Assembly: GCF_000423925.1 (NCBI RefSeq)
Contig: NZ_AUIX01000015.1
Coordinates: 1-64,000, forward strand
Length of the DNA stretch: 64,000 bases
Direction: 5' to 3'
Source: Butyrivibrio sp. VCD2006
GTDB lineage: Bacteria; Bacillota; Clostridia; Lachnospirales; Lachnospiraceae
Made by a program: the position numbers and the translations under genes. Each line of letters begins with the position of its first letter. Position 1 is the stretch's first letter. Below are positions 36,002-43,012 of this stretch, in pieces. The notes under the pieces were generated by a model, which saw nothing but the letters and a program-made list of their open reading frames with translations, was not told where the DNA came from and made no database searches.

Positions 36002-36041
36002 AAATATCAGCAGATTCTATAGAATTTGCTGATATTTTTTT
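36002..36041 (+). terminator. intrinsic terminator after flgN
   Basis: AAATATCAGCA pairs with TGCTGATATTT around an inner self-complementary ATTCTATAGAAT, followed by a run of T. It separates the flgM-flgN unit from the flgK unit. Confidence 0.9.
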
Positions 36042-36084
36042 CGATTAAATTAAGAAATTCCTCCGGATTTCTTATATATGCGCC

Positions 36085-36111
36085 TAAGAAATATGCGTAT
36101 TATGCCGATAA
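36085..36111 (+). promoter_or_regulatory. sigma-28 promoter of the flgK operon
   Basis: TAAG (36085-36088), 15 bases, GCCGATAA (36104-36111): matches the sigma-28 consensus with one base difference, 55 bases before the first flgK. Confidence 0.88.
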
Positions 36112-36165
36112 ACAATATGAAAACAATTGATAATTGGCCCATATACATATATTCGAGGTATTTAA

Positions 36166-37851
36166 ATGGCATCTTTAATGGGAAGTTTATATATTGGAGC
36201 ATCCGGACTTCAGGTATCTAACAATGCACTGAATACCACAGCTCACAATATGGCCAATATAGACACGGAAGGCTATACAAGGCAACAGGTTTCGCAGGGC
36301 ACTCGCCCCTATATCACCACTGAAAAGGATTTCAGAGTTATATCGTGGAAGCAGACCGGACTCGGCGTTGCTTACAACAACTGTAAGCAGGTAAGGAGTC
36401 TTTTCCTGGATCAGAGCTACAGGCAGGAGACCGGAAGAGAGGCTTTTTATGACGTTTCTGTTACTACTCTTGAAGAGATAGAAGATCAGCTTCAGGAGAT
36501 GAACGGAACAGAGTTCGCTGATTCTTTGAGTAATCTCTGGGTCGCTGTTCAGGAGATGAGTAAGAATCCTACCTCAGCCGTAAATCAGAGCACTCTTGTA
36601 ACAAGAGCAAATGAATTCATAACAAGAGCGAACAGTGTTTATGAGGGCTTTACGAATTATCAGGACAACATGAATCTTAAGGTGGCTGATCTCGTTGAGC
36701 AGATCAACAAGATAGGTGACAGAATAAGCGAGCTTAACCTTCAGATCGTTGAGATAGAATCAGGGCAGCAGGAACATGCAAACGATCTTAGAGACGAGAG
36801 AAATCTTCTTCTCGACCAGCTCGGAGAACTTGGAAAAATCAGCTACTATGAAGATATTTTTGGAAATGTACTTGTTCAGTTCGAGGGAACACAGTTTGTT
36901 ACAACAGATCATGTAAATCATATGGCATGTGATAACGTGCTTACTTCAGACAAGGGTGGAAGCCCTGTTGGATATAATACTCCTTATTGGGAGTTTGCAG
37001 CGAAAAAAGAGTACGACGAAGTCCAGGAAGAATGGGTAGTTACAGATATCAGAGGCGCTAAAGTTTTTGACCTTACTAAGACAATATCAACGGCAATGAA
37101 TACTGATATAGGTGAACTCAGGTCAACTCTTTTGGCAAGAGGTGATCATCACGCTAACTACCATGACATCACAGAAGACGGAACAGGAGCTTATTACAAT
37201 CAAAACATCGCACAGTCAGTAATCATGAATGTAGAGGCAGAGTTCGATCAGATGATCAAGAATATCTGTACCGCTATCAACCAGGTATACAGGGAAGCCG
37301 GAAGTAACCCAGTTACACTTGGTGAGGTAGATGGAAAAACTTCCGACTATGATCTTTTCAAGGTTATGGACGAAGAGGATTGCCTTAACTACGACATCGA
37401 TGAAAATCATAAAGCAGGAACAGTCAGAAAGGAATACATCATCACAAATCTGGCGGTTAATTCGATTTATTTAGAAGAGCCAACTGCCATGAAGTTCATT
37501 CTTGAAGACGGAAGTGAAGACAACACCACAGTCGAGAATTTAAAAACAGCTTTTACTACAGCACAATATCTCATAAACCCCAATGTAGCGACTAAGACGG
37601 ATTTTGTAGGGTATTACAACATGCTTGTATCACAGGTTGCAACGTCGGGTGACGTGTATAAGGGAATCAGATCCAATCAGGAAATCACAGTTGCTGCAGT
37701 AGAAAATGCAAGAGAGCAGATAGTTGGAGTATCAAGTGATGAAGAGCTTGAGTACATGATCAAGTTCCAGAATGCATTTAATGCCTCCAGCAGATATATA
37801 AATGTAGTAGGAGAGATGCTTGAGCATGTAGTGACAGCACTTGGCTCATAA
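36166..37851 (+). CDS. flgK: FlgK, hook-filament junction protein (first copy)
   Basis: A 561-residue FlgK (HAP1), which joins hook and filament. The N-terminal D0/D1 part has the flagellar rod-hook signature GASGLQVSNNALNTTAHNMANIDTEGYTRQ (about 12-41), and the FlgK block DLRDERNLLLDQLGEL at about 206-221. The C-terminal EYMIKFQNAFNASSRYINVVGEMLEHV is the usual D0 helix. The length is normal. GAGG lies before ATG 36166. A different flgK-like gene follows at once, so the organism has two junction proteins. Confidence 0.92.
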   Translation: MASLMGSLYIGASGLQVSNNALNTTAHNMANIDTEGYTRQQVSQGTRPYITTEKDFRVISWKQTGLGVAYNNCKQVRSLFLDQSYRQETGREAFYDVSVTTLEEIEDQLQEMNGTEFADSLSNLWVAVQEMSKNPTSAVNQSTLVTRANEFITRANSVYEGFTNYQDNMNLKVADLVEQINKIGDRISELNLQIVEIESGQQEHANDLRDERNLLLDQLGELGKISYYEDIFGNVLVQFEGTQFVTTDHVNHMACDNVLTSDKGGSPVGYNTPYWEFAAKKEYDEVQEEWVVTDIRGAKVFDLTKTISTAMNTDIGELRSTLLARGDHHANYHDITEDGTGAYYNQNIAQSVIMNVEAEFDQMIKNICTAINQVYREAGSNPVTLGEVDGKTSDYDLFKVMDEEDCLNYDIDENHKAGTVRKEYIITNLAVNSIYLEEPTAMKFILEDGSEDNTTVENLKTAFTTAQYLINPNVATKTDFVGYYNMLVSQVATSGDVYKGIRSNQEITVAAVENAREQIVGVSSDEELEYMIKFQNAFNASSRYINVVGEMLEHVVTALGS

Positions 37852-37872
37852 CTCATTAGAAAGGATTACCAT

Positions 37873-39729
37873 ATGCCTTCAACATTTTTCGGATTAAACA
37901 TAGCTGCATCGGGACTTAGGGCGGCGAACGCAGCACTCAACACAACAGCAAATAATATCGCCAATGCCAATACTGATGAGTATAGCAGACAGAAGGTTGA
38001 TCAGAGGGCATCTGATGCGCTTCGCGTCTTTACATCCTACGGATGCGCAGGTGCGGGTGTGGATACCATCGCGATAGAACGAGTAAGGGATGAGTTCTAT
38101 GACGTGAAGTATAGAACAAATGAGACTCTGCTTGGAAGAGTTACTCAGAGAAATTACTTCAATCAGCTGACACAGGAGTATTTTAAGGACGATGGTATCA
38201 CAGGATTCTCAAGTCTGTTTGCAAAGATGCAGTCAGCACTGCAGGATGTTATGAAGGCATCCGGAACTACTGAAGCTAAGGCTACCTTTGTATCATCTCT
38301 GTCACAGATAACCGACTACTTTAATCATATGTCGGAATCACTAAAGCAGCTTCAGAACGATATCAATCAGGAGATAAAAATGGACTGCGATACGATAAAT
38401 TCATATGCGCAGCAGATTTGCTCCTTGAATGAACAGATAAATATCATCGAAATGCAGGGCTCAAGGGCTAATGAGCTGAGAGACCAAAGAGATGAGCTTT
38501 TGGATAAGCTCTCAAAAATAGTGGATATAGAGGTCAGCGAGACAAAGGTTGTTGATGTGAACAATCCCGAGCGTGAAACCGGTGCCACAAGACTTATTGT
38601 AAATATAGCAGGAAGACAGCAGCTCCTGGATAGCTATTCATACAGAAAACTGATATGCGTAGCAAGAGAATCCAATGAAAATGTCAACCAAAGCGATCTG
38701 GTCGGACTTTATGATATCAAATGGGCACCTACAAACTATAAGGAAGGCGATGATCCAAGCAGACTGGATGTGTTTAAGCTTGACAGTAAGCTTATAGGCG
38801 GTGAACTTCAGGGTCTCATTGATATGAGAGATGGAAATAACGGCTTCTACTTCAATGGAGAGGTTGTGGATTCGATAAAAAATAAGAACACCGGACTTAC
38901 AACAGTTACCATTAAGGTTTCAAATCCGGAGCTTATGGATATGACAAAGTGCACACTTCCCCAGGCAGGAAAGATTGAAGTGGCAAGTAAGATTTATTCC
39001 TATGAGGACTGGCAGTATGACGGTGGTGATACATATACTTTCGTACTTACAGCTGAGAGTACCAGATCAACTACACCTCCAAAGGAAAGAACCGCGTCAG
39101 TAGGCGGAAGCTTCGAATATCAGGGAATTCCTTATTACATGCAGCAGATGAACGAATGGGTAAGGCGTTTTTCGGCAAGAGTTAACGACATAATGGCGAA
39201 GGGGTATACCGCTGACTCTATTGAGGGCAGGTACATCCTGACCGGTACAAGTGAGCTGGATTCACAAGCACAGTTTTCATATCCGCAGCTGACCAGCCTG
39301 TCCAATAATAAAGGCTACTACGATGTTACAGCCGGTAACTTTGTTGTAACAAGGGAACTCAGAAGTAATGCAGATCTTCTTGCAACTAAGATGGATGTTA
39401 CCGAAGGTGAGTCGGAGTATAAGAATATTGAAATGTTGAATGAGTTCCTTTCAAAGGAAGATATTTTCAGAGGAGCCACCAGTGGAGAGTTCCTTGATAA
39501 GGTTCTTGGAGATGTGGCACTTAATACCAGCAATTCAGAAACTCTTGAGTCAACCTATACCGCACTTGAAAAGACAATCGGAAATCAAAGGCTGAGCGTA
39601 ATGGGCGTGGATGAAGACGAAGAAGCTTCGGCCCTTGTTCAGTTCGAACACAGCTACACTCTTAATTCAAAAATGATAAATACACTGTCAAAGGTTTACG
39701 ACAGACTGATTCTTGAGACAGGTGTATGA
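37873..39729 (+). CDS. flgK: FlgK paralog, hook-associated protein (second copy)
   Basis: A 618-residue second FlgK-type protein. It has the same N-terminal motif (IAASGLRAANAALNTTANNIANANTDEYSRQ), the ELRDQRDELLDKLSKI block and the C-terminal D0 helix (ALVQFEHSYTLNSKMINTLSKVYDRL). It differs strongly from the first copy in the middle (about 230-500), so the pair is an old duplication rather than a recent one. Starting 21 bases after the first copy, it is surely in the same operon. Perhaps the two rings replace a single one, or suit two flagellins; that is inference. Confidence 0.9.
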   Translation: MPSTFFGLNIAASGLRAANAALNTTANNIANANTDEYSRQKVDQRASDALRVFTSYGCAGAGVDTIAIERVRDEFYDVKYRTNETLLGRVTQRNYFNQLTQEYFKDDGITGFSSLFAKMQSALQDVMKASGTTEAKATFVSSLSQITDYFNHMSESLKQLQNDINQEIKMDCDTINSYAQQICSLNEQINIIEMQGSRANELRDQRDELLDKLSKIVDIEVSETKVVDVNNPERETGATRLIVNIAGRQQLLDSYSYRKLICVARESNENVNQSDLVGLYDIKWAPTNYKEGDDPSRLDVFKLDSKLIGGELQGLIDMRDGNNGFYFNGEVVDSIKNKNTGLTTVTIKVSNPELMDMTKCTLPQAGKIEVASKIYSYEDWQYDGGDTYTFVLTAESTRSTTPPKERTASVGGSFEYQGIPYYMQQMNEWVRRFSARVNDIMAKGYTADSIEGRYILTGTSELDSQAQFSYPQLTSLSNNKGYYDVTAGNFVVTRELRSNADLLATKMDVTEGESEYKNIEMLNEFLSKEDIFRGATSGEFLDKVLGDVALNTSNSETLESTYTALEKTIGNQRLSVMGVDEDEEASALVQFEHSYTLNSKMINTLSKVYDRLILETGV

Positions 39730-39835
39730 CGATAACAGAATAAAAAGGCAGACGTGACAGGGATGGTCAATAAGTCTTCGCTAATCGGGCAATTTTTCAG
39801 AAAGGACTCAGAAAGACCCGGCGAGAGGATTTACC

Positions 39836-42022
39836 ATGAGAATTACCAACAAGATAATGAACAACAACTCACTTTACAACATCAATAATAATAAGGTGGC
39901 TGAGGATGAAGTCAACACTCAGATGGCTACCGGAAAAAAGATTGCGAGACCTTCGGATGACCCGGTTATTGCTATCAGAGCTTTAAGACTCAGATCAACG
40001 GTTTCACAGCTCGACCAATACTATGAAAAAAATGCAAAAGATGCAAAGAGCTGGATGGATGTAACTGAGGATGCCCTTTCTACGATTACCGATGTTCTCA
40101 CGGATGCAATCCAACAGGCTAACAGAGGTGCCAACAAGGATCTCACAATGTCTGACCTTAATACAATAGTTACGCAGCTTGAGGCTCTTTCAGCTGAGTA
40201 TTATTCAACAGGAAATGTTGATTATGCAGGTCGCTATATTTTTACAGGTTTCAGAACAGACACTGCACTCTCATACGGAGAGCCTACAACCGAGAACTTC
40301 ACGGATATAAATGATGAGTTCAATGCATTAGATGTCAGCAGATCCTGTCGTACATTAAATACGCAGTATCTCGATGCCGGAACAGTACTTAATAAGGGTG
40401 TGTCCGGGAACTATGTCTATGAGACAAAGGAAGATGATATCAGACAGATTGATATAGGAAGAGTCAGACTCTCTTATGATAATCTTGATTACACTGAGGA
40501 GGACGGAAAATATGCGGAATTAAAGTTCAGGGAAAACCTTGAACAGGAAGCAACATCTTCAATTACTGATACCGCTCTCACCTATTTTGATATTACTTTT
40601 TTGAACGAAGAAGGTGTGGAACAGAAGGCATATGTTCCTCTTTCAAATAAGTATTCGGTAACAGTAGGAAACTATCGGTATTCAGCTGAACTTGTCAGCG
40701 CAGCACATCCTGAAAGAGGATATTTGCTCAACGTTGAGGACCTTACCACTTATGAGTTATATCAGTTTGAGGTTAGTAAGGATGGCGTTCTCACAGATAA
40801 TGACGGAGATGGACAGTTCGACATTCCTACCGGAATTCAGAGTGCAATTGTATCAAGACATGAGACCAGTGTAACTACTCTTACATTTTCAGATGGAGAA
40901 AATACAGAGGTTACAATGCCGCTTCTGGGACCTGTTGGACAGCAGTACACGGTGGAAGTCGATAATGGCTTTGTTGCAACAGTAAGTGGTGATGGAACCT
41001 ATAAGCTGGAGAAGGATACTGACGAGGATGACTATGAAAATGCAACCAAGACAGTTCTTCAGGTAACAGCCAATGGAAGTATCCATTCCTCATATACTGA
41101 GACAACAATCAGAATTGATAGTGGTCACATTCTTTACTCAACATCAACCGATGACGAGATTGATAAGGCATACAAAGAGCTGAAGGGTGAATATGCACCG
41201 TTGAGATCTCAATTTAATAGTGGAAATACTACGAAGGACGAAGAGGACTTGGCCTATAATGAGTATTCAAAAACTCTTAATAACATGGTCTATCTGAATG
41301 CGAAGACAGGAGAAATACTTTTAAACGATTATCTTTCAGAGAAACTTTCATCACTTTCTTTCATCGGTAATGCAAATACTATAGATGTAGTGTATGACAA
41401 GAAAGAATGGGAGCAGGGTGATATCAGACCTCAGAACCTGTTTGGATGTGTGGACTCCAATGGAGTTATCTACAACGGTGGTAATGCTGCTCACGATATT
41501 CAGTATGATGTTGGATATGCGCAGAAAATCACAGTAAATACCACAGCTTCAGCTGTTTTCACTACAACAATGAAAAGAAATGTATACGATTTAAGTCAGT
41601 TGGCAGCCAAGATCAATGTTGTAAATACTACATTGGAAACTCTTAAAGACAGACTTTCATCTCTTACGGATGAGGATGAGATAAGAATCGTTAAGAATGA
41701 GATTGATGCTTGTAAAAAAGCATATGATTATCTTAGAGAGAATATCCAGGAAGAGTTTGAACACAAAATCACAAGTATTCAGGAGGCTCTTGATAAGGCT
41801 AATGTGGCAGTTACCGATAACGGAACAAGAAGTAAAAGACTTGAGCTTATAAATTTAAGACTTCAGGACCAGAATACGACCTTTAAAACACTTCAGTCTG
41901 ACAATGAGGATGCTGATCTTGCAGAGGCGGCAACTAATCTTGCAACCGCACAGCTGACTTACCAGGCAGCCCTTATGGCAACCGGTAAGATAGGTAAGGA
42001 TACACTTATGAATTATATCTAA
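39836..42022 (+). CDS. flgL: FlgL, oversized hook-filament junction protein
   Basis: A 728-residue FlgL (HAP3); typical family members have about 300. The N-terminal D0/D1 (1-145: MRITNKIMNNN, SDDPVIAIRALRLRSTVSQLDQY, GRYIFTGF) and C-terminal (640-728: LELINLRLQDQNTTFKTLQSDNEDADLAEAATNLATAQLTYQAAL) regions are conserved. Between them is a large insert of about 490 residues, rich in acidic residues and beta strands, including a coiled-coil region near 590-640. The insert would be exposed at the junction. Third gene of the flgK operon. Confidence 0.9.
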   Translation: MRITNKIMNNNSLYNINNNKVAEDEVNTQMATGKKIARPSDDPVIAIRALRLRSTVSQLDQYYEKNAKDAKSWMDVTEDALSTITDVLTDAIQQANRGANKDLTMSDLNTIVTQLEALSAEYYSTGNVDYAGRYIFTGFRTDTALSYGEPTTENFTDINDEFNALDVSRSCRTLNTQYLDAGTVLNKGVSGNYVYETKEDDIRQIDIGRVRLSYDNLDYTEEDGKYAELKFRENLEQEATSSITDTALTYFDITFLNEEGVEQKAYVPLSNKYSVTVGNYRYSAELVSAAHPERGYLLNVEDLTTYELYQFEVSKDGVLTDNDGDGQFDIPTGIQSAIVSRHETSVTTLTFSDGENTEVTMPLLGPVGQQYTVEVDNGFVATVSGDGTYKLEKDTDEDDYENATKTVLQVTANGSIHSSYTETTIRIDSGHILYSTSTDDEIDKAYKELKGEYAPLRSQFNSGNTTKDEEDLAYNEYSKTLNNMVYLNAKTGEILLNDYLSEKLSSLSFIGNANTIDVVYDKKEWEQGDIRPQNLFGCVDSNGVIYNGGNAAHDIQYDVGYAQKITVNTTASAVFTTTMKRNVYDLSQLAAKINVVNTTLETLKDRLSSLTDEDEIRIVKNEIDACKKAYDYLRENIQEEFEHKITSIQEALDKANVAVTDNGTRSKRLELINLRLQDQNTTFKTLQSDNEDADLAEAATNLATAQLTYQAALMATGKIGKDTLMNYI

Positions 42023-42095
42023 ACTGCTTGCTAAATAACGTATATTTGCATACAATGAATAGTAGTGATGTATTTTCATATGGAGGGGTACCAGA

Positions 42096-42560
42096 ATGAA
42101 ATTAACAACCAGAATTTTCGGAGAGATTGAGATTGAAGATAGCAAGATCATAGAGTTTCCGAAGGGTATTATTGGTTTTCCGGACATGACGCAATTTGCG
42201 CTCATGCATGATAAAGATAAGGAATCTAATGCCATCAGATGGCTTCAGTCACTTGATGACCCGGTTTTTGCGATGCCGGTTATGGATCCTCTTTATGTTA
42301 AACCGGATTTTAATCCTGTGGTTCCGGAGGAAAATATAAAGGACATTCTACCTCTCGAGGATGAGGACCTTCTTGTTCTCGTAACTGTTACTGTCCCTCA
42401 GGATATAACCAAGATGACTGTCAATCTTAAAGGACCTATTATTATCAATTCGAGTAGCTGCAAAGCTTGTCAGATCATTATCGACGATGATAACTATCCT
42501 GTTAAGTACCCTATTTATGATTATCTTCAGAAACAGAAGGAAGCAGCTCAGGGAAAATAA
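42096..42560 (+). CDS. fliW: FliW, flagellar assembly factor (first copy)
   Basis: A 154-residue FliW. FliW binds CsrA and flagellin; free flagellin releases CsrA, which then stops flagellin translation. The motifs TRIFGEIEIEDSKIIEFPKGIIGFPDM at the start, the DPL block, VTVPQDITKMTVNLKGPIIIN and the KYPIYDYL end are typical. TGGAGGGG precedes ATG 42096. It is followed by csrA after 57 bases, the common fliW-csrA pairing. A second, diverged fliW lies at 50290. Confidence 0.94.
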   Translation: MKLTTRIFGEIEIEDSKIIEFPKGIIGFPDMTQFALMHDKDKESNAIRWLQSLDDPVFAMPVMDPLYVKPDFNPVVPEENIKDILPLEDEDLLVLVTVTVPQDITKMTVNLKGPIIINSSSCKACQIIIDDDNYPVKYPIYDYLQKQKEAAQGK

Positions 42561-42617
42561 CGTAATGAGGTACTTCTGTGAGGAGTTCGGTATAAAAAAG
42601 GAGAGAGAGGAAGAGTT

Positions 42618-42836
42618 ATGTTAGCATTATCGAGAAAAAAGAACGAGTCTATCATCGTTAACAATAATATTGAGATTACAATTTTAGACATCAGGGGAGA
42701 TCAGGTGAAGGTAGGAATTGCCGCACCGAAGGAGGTTCCGATCTACAGAAAAGAGGTTTATCTGCAGATCCAGGAGGAGAACAAGGCTGCAACAAATACG
42801 GATGGAATTTCCGCATTGGCAGATCTGCTTAAATAA
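42618..42836 (+). CDS. csrA: CsrA, translational regulator
   Basis: A 72-residue RNA-binding protein that blocks translation by binding GGA-containing hairpins near ribosome sites. MLALSRKKNESIIVNNNIEITIL gives the N-terminal strand with the RNA-contacting start, and APKEVPIYRKEVYLQIQ holds the conserved arginine of the RNA site. The last 20 residues form the typical extra tail. In B. subtilis CsrA represses the flagellin mRNA and is held by FliW; the same gene pair and a fitting RNA target at 52782-52817 are present here. Confidence 0.95.
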   Translation: MLALSRKKNESIIVNNNIEITILDIRGDQVKVGIAAPKEVPIYRKEVYLQIQEENKAATNTDGISALADLLK

Positions 42837-42869
42837 TTCTTAAAAGAGTGCTATTGTATGCGAAGTTAC

Positions 42870-42915
42870 AGAGAGTTGTCATACCCAAAATGGTGTGAGG
42901 CTCTCTTTTTTGTTA
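42870..42915 (+). terminator. intrinsic terminator after csrA
   Basis: AGAGAG-TT-GTCATACC pairs with GGTGTGA-GG-CTCTCT across an AAAAT-type loop and is followed by a T-run. It ends the flgK-flgL-fliW-csrA operon. Confidence 0.9.
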
Positions 42916-42944
42916 TAAATTCGTTGATTTTTCCTAAGCTAATA

Positions 42945-42967
42945 TAAGTTTTGCTTTTGGTCGATAT
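42945..42967 (+). promoter_or_regulatory. candidate sigma-28-like promoter of flagellin 1
   Basis: GTCGATAT at 42960-42967 resembles the sigma-28 -10 element. The best -35 (TAAG at 42945) is too close, and a TAAG at 42935 is too far, so the match is poorer than at the other flagellar promoters. Flagellin 1 may be weakly expressed or use another factor. Confidence 0.35.
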
Positions 42968-43012
42968 AGAGAATGGATACTATAACCATTCGCCTTGGGA
43001 AAGGGTAGAAGC

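Noticed and set aside
36166..39729. Second flgK being flgE, flgG or a split gene
   Set aside because: It has the FlgK-specific ELRDQRDELLDKL block and C-terminal helix and is full length; the two copies are separate complete genes.
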